Shown piece by piece: positions 1 to 8,632 of a stretch of DNA of 52,301 nucleotides (positions are counted from its first letter, which is position 1; the number at the start of each line of letters is the position of its first letter). Source of the stretch: Acidobacteriaceae bacterium (GTDB taxonomy: Bacteria > Acidobacteriota > Terriglobia > Terriglobales > Acidobacteriaceae); contig DAIDGW010000002.1 in NCBI GenBank assembly GCA_027452245.1, forward strand, positions 1-52,301, read 5' to 3'. The notes below the pieces were generated by a model, which was not told the origin of the DNA, ran no database searches, and saw only the letters and a list, made by a program, of their open reading frames with translations. The position numbers were made by a program, and so were the translations under genes.

Positions 1-1157
1 TCGCCGGCGATTGGAGGATTGACGGAAAATTTGTAGACGGTTGTGTAAGTCCAACCGCCTTGGCCATCTGGCGTCAGTTCATGCACGGCACCTTTGTCGC
101 CGTCGCCCTCGAAGCCGCTCTGGCTGGTCCAATAGAGATTACCGGACTTGTCAAAGGTCACTGTGTCATAATCGCCCTGGTCGTTGGCATTACCCTGGTA
201 GAGGATGTCTTCCGCGTAGCTCTGCGACTTTACAAACTCGGCGATGTAGCCAGCGCTGCTCGCGGCGTAGAGATTTCCCTGGCTGTCGAGGATAACGCCA
301 GCATTGGGATTTTCGAATGGATCAAAACCTATTGGGGCGTAGAGGATGTTGTAGGTCCATTTTCCTTTTCCATTCGGTGAAAGCTCCCAGATCGTTCCTG
401 CATTCAGACAGCCGTCACCTCCCTGGGAAGTGGTTCCGTATACGTTACCGGCGGAATCCAGAACCAGCGTCGTGCGGTAAGGGTTCTCGCCATCGTAGAC
501 GACATTGCACTGGTACCCTGAAGGGACGCCGGTAAACGTGTGGAGGACTGTTTCATTCCAGGTGCCGTTCTTGCCCGGCGACAGCTCGAACACAACGCCA
601 CACCCGCTATAGCAGAGGCTTGTGTCCCCTCCGATATTGGTTGTGCCGTAAACATGCCCTTTGGCGTCGAGTGTCACTCCGCCGATAGGGCCACCACCGT
701 CCGTGCCGCCGGTGAATGAGTACAGAATGGTTTCCTTCCAAAATCCCGCCGCCGGAGTGAGCATAAACACCATGCCGTGACCATTGGAGCCGCCATTTGG
801 GGTGGTGCCATAGAGGCGGCCATGGCTATCGATGGCCAGCTTTGGCATCTGAGGATAGGCGCCGTCCGTGCCCGACGGACCAAACTGATACAGAATCCTC
901 TGCTGCGCTTTACCCCCATTTATTGCCATCTCATACACCACTCCACTTCCGTTGACACCTCCATTGATCGTGGCCCCGTAGAAGTGTCCTTTGGAGTCCT
1001 CAAGCAAACCGGTGTAAGCTCCGCTACCATTTGTGCCTGTGAACGTGAGCAGCGTCCGCTCAGTCTGAGCAGAGGCTGCCAACGCAGAATAAACGAAACA
1101 TGTGATTGTTATAGCCCGGATCAAGCCGAATCGGCGGCTCGTCTTGTCTGTTTGCAT
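1..1157 (-). CDS. GloVer-repeat exported protein (5' part, truncated by window edge)
   Basis: Reading the minus strand from the ATG at 1157-1155 gives an uninterrupted frame of about 385 codons that leaves the window without a stop. The start is preceded by AAGGAG with good spacing. The N-terminus has a basic stretch and a hydrophobic segment ending in ASAQ, a probable signal peptide. At least six repeats of roughly 55-65 residues follow, built on G-(N/H)-(L/V)-YGTT-x-x-GG ... G-x-V-(F/Y)-E-L, with typical blocks such as GRLYGTTPNGG and GNVYGTTSQGG. This is the hallmark of the choice-of-anchor tandem-repeat (GloVer) proteins common in Acidobacteria, probably beta-propeller-like and extracellular. 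No enzymatic function is known. The C-terminus, which would hold any anchor, is outside the window. Confidence 0.85.
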   Translation of the reverse strand, partial: MQTDKTSRRFGLIRAITITCFVYSALAASAQTERTLLTFTGTNGSGAYTGLLEDSKGHFYGATINGGVNGSGVVYEMAINGGKAQQRILYQFGPSGTDGAYPQMPKLAIDSHGRLYGTTPNGGSNGHGMVFMLTPAAGFWKETILYSFTGGTDGGGPIGGVTLDAKGHVYGTTNIGGDTSLCYSGCGVVFELSPGKNGTWNETVLHTFTGVPSGYQCNVVYDGENPYRTTLVLDSAGNVYGTTSQGGDGCLNAGTIWELSPNGKGKWTYNILYAPIGFDPFENPNAGVILDSQGNLYAASSAGYIAEFVKSQSYAEDILYQGNANDQGDYDTVTFDKSGNLYWTSQSGFEGDGDKGAVHELTPDGQGGWTYTTVYKFSVNPPIAG

Positions 1158-1546
1158 CGATGTTCTCCTTCCAATTCAATGGGATACACGACCTCAAGCG
1201 CTTTATCTCTTACCCTCGTAATCCGCACGACAAGCCTGGGCCGCTTTGCTATACTCATGCCCGTCGCCACGACACACTTCTGCCGGTGCGGTGGCTTATC
1301 CGTGGAAGCTTCTGCTCTTGGCGAGTACCTAACTCCCCCAGGATTGTTTGCCCGATGGCTCGGCACGGCCTAGTGCGCCTGCTAACCGGTGATGCGTAAA
1401 AACGGGGAAAACAGGATCAAAAAAGTTGCGCAATTGCGGGCAGGCTGGCCGATAGTGCATAAACCCGCTTAGAGGTCCGTGAGGCACTGCACGGTTCCGT
1501 GCACAAGCCGAAGGGTATTCTCGATTCAAAAACTGGGGTAGCTGGA
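1158..1546. other. Divergent intergenic region with inverted repeat
   Basis: This region lies between the leftward GloVer gene and the rightward sigma-factor gene. No convincing gene is visible: the reading frames crossing it lack family similarity and ribosome sites. It must carry both promoters, but no clear -35/-10 pair stands out. The one structure seen is the perfect inverted repeat at 1488-1503. Confidence 0.5.
1488..1503. promoter_or_regulatory. Perfect inverted repeat upstream of sigma-factor gene
   Basis: TGCACGG-TT-CCGTGCA is a 7-bp perfect dyad with a 2-bp centre, ending 43 bp before the preferred sigma-factor start. It could be an operator for a dimeric regulator or a short hairpin in the leader. 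No U-run follows, so a terminator is unlikely. Function is inferred from position only. Confidence 0.35.
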
Positions 1547-2182
1547 ATGACAGACGCACTCGAATATGACCCAGGGCAGGGGCATACCTTGCAACCCGAT
1601 TCCTCGGTGACGCAAATGCTCACTCGCTGGCGAGACGGAGACGGAAACGCGCTGCACTCATTGATCCCAGTCGTGTACCAGGAGTTACGAGCCGCAGCCC
1701 ACCGCTGCCTCCGTGCTGAGCGCCACGACCATACGCTGCAAAGCACGGCGCTAGTACACGAAGTTTACCTTCGTCTCGCCGGACAAGGCCCGTTGCCGAG
1801 CACGAACCGCGCGCATTTCGTGGCGGTGGCAGCGCGGCTCATGCGGCAAATTCTCGTAGACTATGCCCGGCGGCGGCGCGCAGCCAAACGCGGCCCTGAG
1901 TACAAAGTTGAACTCGAGGAAAATTTCTTCCTTCCTCAGAAATCTACGCTTGACATATTACTGCTCGATCAGGCCCTCGAACGATTATCGCAGCGGGATG
2001 AACAACAGGAACGTATCGTGGAAATGAGGTTCTTTGGTGGCCTGACTGTTGACGAGACGGCTGAGGCCCTGAGCATCTCCACTGCGACGGTGAAACGCGA
2101 CTGGAGCTTAGCCAAGGCATGGCTGACTCGTGAGGTAGGGAGACTCGCAGATGGAACCAACCGAAGCATGGGCGAAAGTTAA
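1547..2182 (+). CDS. ECF sigma factor (TIGR02999-like, kinase-linked)
   Basis: This 211-residue protein is an extracytoplasmic-function RNA polymerase sigma factor. The region-2 part contains the block TALVHEVYLRL and then MRQILVDYARRRRAAKRG, characteristic of the TIGR02999-type sigma factors frequent in Acidobacteria and Planctomycetes. Region 4 carries an HTH, VDETAEALSISTATVKRDW. The frame is open from a GTG at 1499, but the ATG at 1547 is preferred because it has an upstream GGGG, the extra 16 residues show no family character, and the GTG lies inside an inverted repeat. No anti-sigma factor gene is adjacent. Instead the 3' end overlaps a Ser/Thr kinase gene by 32 bp in another frame, suggesting translational coupling and perhaps control by phosphorylation rather than by a membrane anti-sigma factor. 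That regulation is inference. Confidence 0.88.
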   Translation: MTDALEYDPGQGHTLQPDSSVTQMLTRWRDGDGNALHSLIPVVYQELRAAAHRCLRAERHDHTLQSTALVHEVYLRLAGQGPLPSTNRAHFVAVAARLMRQILVDYARRRRAAKRGPEYKVELEENFFLPQKSTLDILLLDQALERLSQRDEQQERIVEMRFFGGLTVDETAEALSISTATVKRDWSLAKAWLTREVGRLADGTNRSMGES

Positions 2183-4709
2183 AGACCTGTTCGATGCCGC
2201 CTTGCAGCACGACCCAGCCAACCGAGGCGACTTCCTGCGAGAAGCTTGTGCCGGCGAGGATTCCCTGCGCGCAGAAGTTGAGTCTCTGCTGTCAGCCTAC
2301 GGACGCTCTGACGAATTTACTCGTCACGAGGATTTTGAGCGCTCTTCTGAAACACAGAAAACTCGCGACATTGGTCCGTACCGGCTGATCCGGAAAATCG
2401 GCGAAGGAGGCATGGGGCTAGTCTGGCTGGCACAGCAGAGCGAGCCGCTTCGGCGGCAGGTCGCGCTCAAATTGATTCGTGCTGGACTCTACGATACTTC
2501 GCTGCTGCGGCGATTCCGCGCAGAGCGGGAGTCGCTGGCGCGTATGGAACATCCAGCCATCGCCAAAGTCTTTGATGCTGGTGTCACGCCGGAAGGCCAG
2601 CCGTTCCTGGTGATGGAATACGTCCCGGGCAACCCGATTACTGAATATTGCGATGAGAAGAAGCTTACGCTCCGGGAAAGGCTGGAATTATTTGCAGAAG
2701 TTTGCGATGCGGTCCAGCATGCCCACCAAAAAGCCGTCATTCACCGCGATCTGAAGCCGGGGAACATCCTGGTTGTTGACGTGGACGGCAAGCCAATGCC
2801 GCGAATCATTGACTTTGGGCTTGCCAAAGCTCTGACCGAGCAATCATTGGGCGAAAGTCTGGTCACCGGGCTAGGCGGAATTATTGGAACACCGGGCTAT
2901 ATGAGCCCGGAGCAATGCGGTTCAACCCGAGGTGACGTGGATACGCGCACCGACGTTTATGCGCTCGGGATCGTGCTCTATGAATTACTTACTGGAGAGT
3001 TGCCGATTGATCGGCGACGTTGGCATGAGCAGCCTTTGCACGAAAGCATACGACAGTTGCAAGAAGAAGACCCAATCCTGCCAAGCACTAAGGTGCTCAC
3101 CAGTGAGCAGGGGCCTTCTGTGGCGGAACGACGGGCACTTCAAGCCAAAGAATTAGTCAGCCAACTGCGTGGAGACCTCGATTGGATCACCATGAAGGCG
3201 ATCGATCGAGACCCGAATCGCCGGTATGGTACACCTTCAGAATTGGCTGCGGATCTCCACCGATATTTGCGATATGACCCAGTGTTAGCCCGTCCTGCAA
3301 GCCTGAGTTATCGCTTTGAGAAGTACGTGCGCCGTCATCGGATGGGGGTAACCGCAGCTGCTGCCTTGCTATTTTTACTTGCGGCTTTTGCCGCAACCGA
3401 AGCTGCGCAGCTTCACCGCACTACATTGGAACGGGATCGCGCGGCGCGAGAAAGGGATCGCGCCAACCGAGTCACGGATTTTATGACGGGGATGTTCAAG
3501 GTTTCCGATCCCAGTGAGGCACGCGGTAACAGCATCACCGCTCGTGAGATTCTGGATAAAGCCTCCAAAAACATAGACACCGGATTGGCGCAGGATCCCG
3601 AGTTGCAGGCGCAGATGGCCGCCACCATGGGAAAGGTCTATGGCAGCCTCGGACTTTACTCTCAATCACGGTCGTTGCTCGAGCAGAGCGTAAGCGCACG
3701 CTCGCGTACCCTTGGCCCTGACGCTCCAGACACTTTGCGGACCCAAGTTGAATTGGCATGGATCCTACGGCTCGAAGGCTACTACAGCAATGCGGAATCC
3801 ATGCTTCGCCAGACATTGGCTGCAGAGCAGCAGACTCTTGGTCCCGACTCGCCGGACACAATAAAATGTACGAGCAATTTAGCTGTCGTACTCAGTGATG
3901 AGGGTCGGTTTGACGATGCCGAATCTATGTTTCGCGCCGTTCTGGAAAGCCGGATTCGCACCCTTGGGCCGGACAGCCCGGCCACAATCATTGCAAGAAA
4001 CAATCTGGCAACGATTCTCTTCAATGAACACAAATTTCCTGAGGCAGAGAAGCTTTATCGTGAGGTGCTTGATATCCGCGAGCGCACTCTCGGACCCGAC
4101 CACCCCTACACACTGCTCTCGATGAACAATCTCGCTGTCACCCTGCACAGCGAAGGGAACTATGTTGAGGCCGCGAAATTAAAACGTAAGACGCTCGATA
4201 TTCGCCGCCGGGTTTTGGGACCGGAGCATCCCGATACTCTGGTCGCGATGAGCAATCTGGCTGACACCTTGATGAAGATGAACGAGTATTCCCAGGCTGA
4301 GTCTCTCTTGCGTCAGGCTTTAGCCGTTCAACAGCGCGTACTTGGGCCGGAGAATCCTGAGACCATCATCTCCATGACGAATCTCGCCGACGCTTTAACA
4401 AAAGAACGGTACTATGCCGAGGCAGAAAAATTGCTGAGTTCTGCATTGCAACTCCAGCGCAAAGTACTTGGTCCGGACCATCCCAATACGGCAATGTCTA
4501 TCTATTCTCTTGCATGCATTCAAGCCCTCGAAGGGCAGCATAGCGCGTCACTGGGATCGCTGCGGGATGCTCTCAGTCATGGGCTGCCATCCTGGGCTAT
4601 CAAAGAACTGGCAAGGGACCAGGAACTGGACTCGCTTCATGGCGATCCGCGTTTTACCGCGTTGCTTAACTCAGCCACTAAGCAGTCTGCAATTAGGAAT
4701 GGGCGGTGA
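2151..4709 (+). CDS. Membrane Ser/Thr protein kinase with kinesin-light-chain-type TPRs
   Basis: An 852-residue PknB-type kinase. Residues 1-60 form the short N-terminal segment (W-x-K-V-K-x-LF ... EVESLL) usual in acidobacterial kinases paired with ECF sigma factors. The kinase domain spans about 76-385: glycine loop GEGGMG at 84-89, VALK lysine 107, HRDLKPGN with Asp200, DFG at 221-223 and GTPGYMSPEQ. All catalytic residues are present, so it should be active. A hydrophobic helix at about 398-417 would place the kinase in the cytoplasm and the C-terminal TPRs outside. The C-terminal half has about eight 42-residue repeats with the TPR_10/12 signature LGPDHP-x-T. It starts inside the sigma-factor gene (32-bp overlap), so the two are almost certainly cotranscribed. 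The sigma factor is a plausible substrate, by analogy with kinase-linked ECF43 systems. Confidence 0.9.
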   Translation: MEPTEAWAKVKDLFDAALQHDPANRGDFLREACAGEDSLRAEVESLLSAYGRSDEFTRHEDFERSSETQKTRDIGPYRLIRKIGEGGMGLVWLAQQSEPLRRQVALKLIRAGLYDTSLLRRFRAERESLARMEHPAIAKVFDAGVTPEGQPFLVMEYVPGNPITEYCDEKKLTLRERLELFAEVCDAVQHAHQKAVIHRDLKPGNILVVDVDGKPMPRIIDFGLAKALTEQSLGESLVTGLGGIIGTPGYMSPEQCGSTRGDVDTRTDVYALGIVLYELLTGELPIDRRRWHEQPLHESIRQLQEEDPILPSTKVLTSEQGPSVAERRALQAKELVSQLRGDLDWITMKAIDRDPNRRYGTPSELAADLHRYLRYDPVLARPASLSYRFEKYVRRHRMGVTAAAALLFLLAAFAATEAAQLHRTTLERDRAARERDRANRVTDFMTGMFKVSDPSEARGNSITAREILDKASKNIDTGLAQDPELQAQMAATMGKVYGSLGLYSQSRSLLEQSVSARSRTLGPDAPDTLRTQVELAWILRLEGYYSNAESMLRQTLAAEQQTLGPDSPDTIKCTSNLAVVLSDEGRFDDAESMFRAVLESRIRTLGPDSPATIIARNNLATILFNEHKFPEAEKLYREVLDIRERTLGPDHPYTLLSMNNLAVTLHSEGNYVEAAKLKRKTLDIRRRVLGPEHPDTLVAMSNLADTLMKMNEYSQAESLLRQALAVQQRVLGPENPETIISMTNLADALTKERYYAEAEKLLSSALQLQRKVLGPDHPNTAMSIYSLACIQALEGQHSASLGSLRDALSHGLPSWAIKELARDQELDSLHGDPRFTALLNSATKQSAIRNGR

Positions 4710-5025
4710 TGTTAGATGCTTCGTACTTCGGTCAAGCCTGCTTGAGTCCCCGCATTACCTGTGATCATCGGTTCATTCGGTTCCGCAGGTGGATCGGTGA
4801 CGATGGCTCAAATGCTGGGCCACACAACTTGCCTTTGGTTCTCGCGGGTCTCTGTCGCGACCCCGCGTAGTCGTAGACCCCAGGCACGCTGAGAAACTAC
4901 ATGCCCGAGAACCGGGAGACCTCCACAATGCCGACTTCAATATAAAGACAGGACGGCTCGGGAATGCCAAGCGCCGCACGCCGAGCGCGAACGTTGCGGA
5001 GGAGTCGGACCTTGGCATAGTACCG

Positions 5026-6478
5026 ATGAACCAACCGAACAAGGTCGAGTTGCAAGCGACGGCTGAGTTTGGGGAGGGAAGGCCAAGGGCCGAGGAGAAC
5101 TCTTCATTGTCCAACATGTCCCCGCCACAGAGCGGGCCCAGCATGCCCCAGGAGCCATGGAGAGTACGAGAAGCGGCGAAACGGAACAAGAAAATCCGCT
5201 TCAATGCTCTGCTTCACCACGTCAGAACTTCATTTCTTCGGGACTGCTTCAACGCGCTGAAGCGACAGGCAGCACCGGGAGTGGATGGAGTGACATGGCA
5301 AGAGTATGAGCAAGACGTGGAGAACCGGCTCACTGGACTCCAGAACCGCATTCATCGAGGAACGTACCGAGCCCAACCTTCGCGACGAGTGTACATTCCA
5401 AAAGCCGACGGACGGCAACGTCCGCTGGGCATCGCTGCTCTGGAAGACAAGATCGTCCAACAGGCAGTGGTGATTCTTCTCGAACAGATCTACGAGGAGG
5501 AGTTTTTGGGATTCTCGTACGGGTTTCGGCCCGGGCGTGGACCACATGCAGCGCTGGACGCGCTGACTGTGTCCATCGAGCGGATGCCGGTGAAGTGGAT
5601 TTTGGATGCAGACATTCGTGGTTTCTTCGACAATGTGGACCACGAATGGGTCATGAGGTTCGTCCAGCATCGGGTGGCCGATCGACGCATCCTGCGACTG
5701 ATCCAGAAATGGCTTAAGGCAGGAGTGTCGGAGAACGGTCAGTGGTCGGAAACGAAGATGGGAATGCCACAGGAGCGGTGGTCTCACCCCTGATTGCGAA
5801 CATCTATCTTCATTATGTATACGACCTGTGGGTCCACGCCTGGCGACGGAAAGTGGCACGCGGTGCAGTCGTGACCGTGCGCTACGCCGACGACCTCGTC
5901 GTGGGGTTTCAGTACCGAGAAGACGCTGAGCGATTCCAGAAGGAACTTCAGGAGCGCATGGCGAAATTGGGGGTGGAGCTAAATGCGGAGAAGACGCGTC
6001 TGATCGAGTTCGGTCGTCGTACCGAACGAGACCGGAAGCGACGGGGAGAAGGGAAGCCGGAGACGTTCAACTTCCTGGGCTTTACACATCGTGTGGACGG
6101 CACAGGAAGGGCTTCTTTAGCCTCTGGCGAAAAACGACTCGTAAGCGGATGGTGGCTAAGCTGAAGCAGATTAAGCAACAGCTTCAGCAACGATGCCACG
6201 AGCCGATTCCTGTTGTGGGTAAGTGTTTGCAGCAGGTCGTCACTGGCTACTACAACTACCACACCGTTCCCGGGAACCTCACCAGCCTTTAGCTGTTTCG
6301 CGCGCGGCTCAGCCGCATCTGGCGTCATCAACTGCGGCAACGCGGCGACCAGCGGAAGATTGCATGAGCGAAGTTCGCTCGCATCTGCAACCGTTACCTG
6401 CCCCCACCGCGGACTCTTCATCCCCACCCGTATCAACGCTTCAACGTCACTCATCCAAGGTGGGAGCCGTATGCGTGA
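5026..6478 (+). pseudogene. ltrA: Group II intron reverse transcriptase/maturase, frameshifted
   Basis: The first frame (5026-5793) holds RT motifs 0-4: APGVDGVTW, YIPKADGRQRPLGIAALEDK, GFSYGFRPGRGPHAAL and DADIRGFFDNVDH. One G is missing near 5772 (GMPQ-G-AVVSPLIANIYLHY is split between frames). The second frame continues with the catalytic VRYADD at about 5878-5895 and NFLGFTH. Another single-base loss near 6095-6110 moves to a third frame with the thumb/maturase part (KQIKQQLQQ, VVTGYYNYH). That frame has in-frame stops TAG 6290-6292 and TGA 6365-6367, then HPRWEPYA and TGA 6476-6478. Two frameshifts plus at least two premature stops make this a pseudogene. Both frameshifts being single-base deletions leaves sequencing error possible for those, but not for the stops. 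Confidence 0.9.
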
Positions 6479-6497
6479 AATACGCTCGTACGGTTCT
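6464..6497 (+). ncRNA. Group II intron domain V
   Basis: The 34-nt hairpin begins GAGCCGUA and ends UACGGUUC-U; these arms pair over 8 bp (one G-U). It carries the catalytic AGC triad at 6465-6467, a CG bulge on the 3' side near 6487-6488 and a GAAA-containing apical loop at about 6477-6480. This matches the canonical domain V closely. A domain VI-like stem (GGGCGAUU ... AGUCGUCCC) follows at about 6503-6527. The catalytic core hairpin therefore looks preserved while the protein frame has decayed. Confidence 0.8.
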
Positions 6498-6595
6498 GTG
6501 CGGGGGCGATTCGTGAGAGTCGTCCCGACCGCGACCAGATTTCTCATGACAGAGTCGGAGGTCTAGCTTAAAGCCGATTATCCGGACAAGACGAG

Positions 6596-6625
6596 TTGCG
6601 GCAATGTAGCCAAGTGGCGTATTAT
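6596..6625 (+). promoter_or_regulatory. Possible promoter of toxin-antitoxin operon
   Basis: TTGCGG at 6596-6601 and TATTAT at 6620-6625 are separated by 18 bp, a reasonable housekeeping sigma-70-type match, about 20 bp upstream of the antitoxin start. A strong ribosome site AGGAGG follows at 6634-6639. Assigned by eye only. Confidence 0.35.
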
Positions 6626-6644
6626 AAAAGGCCAGGAGGCCAAT

Positions 6645-7079
6645 ATGGAAACTGAAATCATTGCGGAAGTATTGGGCGGTCGGAAGGTGCTCCGCAAAGT
6701 GGTCAAGAAACCTGACGATCTGGCACAGCTCGTCCGTAAGGGTTTGCCAGCAACATCCGTCACTGTACTTGCCGAAAAGCTCGATCTGGGCAGCACGGTC
6801 CTCTCGCAGAAACTCGGCATCCCTTTGCGCACGCTGACTCGCCGTCTAAGCCAAGGTTCGCGGTTGACCGCCGCCGAGTCGGATCGCACGGTTCGGCTGG
6901 CGCGAGTGTACGCCGGTGCCGTCGAGATGATCGGAGACGAAGAGAAAGCTGCGGAATGGCTTCAAACACCAAACCGAGCGTTGGGTGGGAAACGCCCTCT
7001 TGATCAGCTCGATACTGATGTGGGTGCTCGGACGGTCGAGGACATCCTGGGCCGCATTGCCTATGGTGTCTACAGCTGA
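6645..7079 (+). CDS. Xre/MbcA/ParS-type antitoxin (DUF2384)
   Basis: This 144-residue protein is the antitoxin partner of a RES-domain toxin. The N-terminal half contains a degenerate HTH (LSQKLGIPLRTLTRRL) typical of the Xre-like antitoxins that bind their own promoter. The C-terminal half has the toxin-binding DUF2384 signature: W-L-x-x-P-N-x-A-L-GG-x-x-P-L-D, then GARTVEDILGRIAYGVYS. Length matches the family. The start has AGGAGG five bases upstream. The stop codon shares one base with the toxin ATG, the usual antitoxin-first coupled arrangement. It neutralises the RES toxin and probably autoregulates the operon (family knowledge). Confidence 0.92.
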   Translation: METEIIAEVLGGRKVLRKVVKKPDDLAQLVRKGLPATSVTVLAEKLDLGSTVLSQKLGIPLRTLTRRLSQGSRLTAAESDRTVRLARVYAGAVEMIGDEEKAAEWLQTPNRALGGKRPLDQLDTDVGARTVEDILGRIAYGVYS

Positions 7080-7537
7080 TGCTGTTCTGGAGGATATGTC
7101 GGCGACGTTACGCCTTCGAGGCTGCAACGGGCGAGGGCGCTCGTCTCTATGGCGGCCGCTGGAACAGCCGTGGCATACGGGTTGTCTACGCCTCGACTTC
7201 CCTGGCCCTAGCAGCTGTTGAAACATTTGTGAATCTCGAGCCGAATCTCCGCCCAGCGGACCTAGTATCAATCGAGGGTGAGATTCCGGAAACACTTGAG
7301 ATCGCCAGCCTCGATTCGACGATTCTGCCAGAGACTTGGTACGCGACAAGGGATGAATCCCTGCGTCGGTTTGGAGATGAATGGGTCAAGGCCGGAAAGA
7401 CAGTCGCTTTGATCGTGCCCTCGGCAGCTATTCGCGGCGAACGGAATCTCCTGTTGAACCCTGCCCACGCGGATTTCTCGAAGGTCAGATTTCAGGAACC
7501 GCGAATGTTCGAATTCGACGTTCGGATGTTTCCTTAG
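7079..7537 (+). CDS. RES-domain toxin (NAD+-depleting family)
   Basis: A 152-residue RES-family protein. Characterised RES toxins (MbcT and relatives) degrade intracellular NAD+ by hydrolysis or phosphorolysis. Residues seen here agree with the active site: GARLYGGRWN with Arg27, VVYAS with Tyr37, and AAVETF with Glu48. The C-terminal part has NLLLNPAHADF, the block that usually carries the conserved Asn. It appears full length and intact. It overlaps the antitoxin stop by one base (TGATG), implying coupled translation. The pair lies directly behind a group II intron remnant, consistent with an accessory insertion site. Confidence 0.92.
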   Translation: MLFWRICRRRYAFEAATGEGARLYGGRWNSRGIRVVYASTSLALAAVETFVNLEPNLRPADLVSIEGEIPETLEIASLDSTILPETWYATRDESLRRFGDEWVKAGKTVALIVPSAAIRGERNLLLNPAHADFSKVRFQEPRMFEFDVRMFP

Positions 7538-7832
7538 ATTCGTTTCTTCCTTCTGGAGCACAGACTCCAATACTGTCGCGCTCGATTTGTCTGCCGGTCG
7601 TGTGCCAGATTTGTCCGGAACAGAGTAGAATGCGCGCGGCGCGGAGCAGTGAGGTCGAGTTCTCGCCGAATGAAGTCGAGGCCGTTGCAATGTCTGATCC
7701 GGAGCGTGCGTGATTCAGCGCATAAATGGGCGTCGTTGTTTCCCCCCGGAAGTGGCGGTAGCCACGTGCGGCACGCTGCAGGAGACTACGCTCATCGGCT
7801 GAATAGCAATCGATGCAATGGTTGCTCTATGG
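7538..7832. other. Convergent intergenic region, no gene seen
   Basis: Between the rightward toxin gene and the leftward exported-protein gene. Frames crossing it show no recognisable product. A small stem (GTGGC-GGTA-GCCAC, near 7750) is present, but no convincing terminator with a U-run was seen. Confidence 0.4.
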
Positions 7833-8615
7833 CTAATGGTGGATAGATTCACGTATCTCATCGCTGATAACCGCGCGGCCTTCGGTCCTGAAGTTTACCT
7901 TCATATCTGCAAGCAGTTTCCATTGGTTATCGTGCTGCAGCCTTTTTCGGACTTCCGCAACAGTTGTTTCTCGTCTTCCTAATGCGGCGTCGTCGGGATA
8001 CTCCAGAATCAGCATCGAAGACCAGGAACGATCCGGTGGGAAATCGGCCCAGCAAAGACTGTAATTTGCCAGATCGCTTTCTTCCTCCCAGCCGCGAATC
8101 TGTGGCAGAACGTACGAATCGACATAGGTCAGGTAGTCTGACTTCGAGATGGTCACTTTGTAAGGGATCATCAGGAATACAGGGTCTTGGTTTTGTGAGG
8201 CTTCGGCAAGAGTACCGAAATAAGTGACAGGTGTCGTGGTTATCGATTGAACATGCTGCAGTGCTTCTCTCGACAAACCAGCCGGATTCTGAGACTCGAC
8301 ATCCCGCCAATGAGTGCGGTCCTTATCCTTCGCAAAAAGAACGAAGATCATCATGTCCCAGCTGTCGCTGTCGACGTAGCGGCTGAAAAACACATGGTAA
8401 TGGCTCAGGCTCCCAGTTCGTTGCAATTGAGCGAGATAAGGAAGTCCTTCTGAGAGCATGTAACGGCGAAGATCGAGCCTTTGGGCCGGCGTGCATTTGT
8501 AAGTAATGATCAGCCCGGGAAGAGATAGATCGTTGGCAGCGGGCCTTGATGTCGCACACATCATGGATGTGGCGATCAGAAGGAAAGCTAACTGATGGGG
8601 CAAATAAAGTTTCAT
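7833..8615 (-). CDS. Exported protein of unknown function
   Basis: A 260-residue protein with an N-terminal signal-like segment (LAFLLIATSMMCATSRPAA). I do not recognise a named family with certainty. The mature part seems to contain two similar halves, each with a beta strand, a long helix and an aromatic-rich stretch (LIITYKCTPAQRLDLRRYM ... YHVFFSRYVDSDSWDMMIF, and VFLMIPYKVTISKSDYLTY ... YSLCWADFPPDRSWSSML). This resembles a tandem NIPSNAP/dimeric alpha-beta-barrel layout, which is only a suggestion. It starts 17 bases after the stop of the alpha/beta hydrolase gene on the same strand, so the two are probably cotranscribed. Confidence 0.7.
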   Translation of the reverse strand: MKLYLPHQLAFLLIATSMMCATSRPAANDLSLPGLIITYKCTPAQRLDLRRYMLSEGLPYLAQLQRTGSLSHYHVFFSRYVDSDSWDMMIFVLFAKDKDRTHWRDVESQNPAGLSREALQHVQSITTTPVTYFGTLAEASQNQDPVFLMIPYKVTISKSDYLTYVDSYVLPQIRGWEEESDLANYSLCWADFPPDRSWSSMLILEYPDDAALGRRETTVAEVRKRLQHDNQWKLLADMKVNFRTEGRAVISDEIRESIHH

Positions 8616-8632
8616 TCAGAGCTATTCGTGGG

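Larger units (their letters stand above)
4750..6530 (+). mobile_element. Degenerate group II intron (approximate limits)
   Basis: The element lies just downstream of the kinase gene and in the same orientation. It is recognised by a group II reverse transcriptase/maturase frame (5026-6478) followed by an intact-looking domain V hairpin (6464-6497) and a domain VI-like stem. Roughly 275 bases before the coding frame are rich in short stems and would be domains I-IV, including the sequence just before the RT start (GGCATAGTACCGATGAA) that often precedes such ORFs. The exact 5' end (a GUGYG-type boundary) and 3' end could not be fixed by eye. The coding part is broken in several places, so mobility would need a reverse transcriptase supplied elsewhere. 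Confidence 0.75.

Noticed and set aside
777-1373. A 198-codon open frame on the plus strand
   Set aside because: Overlaps the GloVer gene, which has signal peptide, ribosome site and six clear repeats on the other strand.
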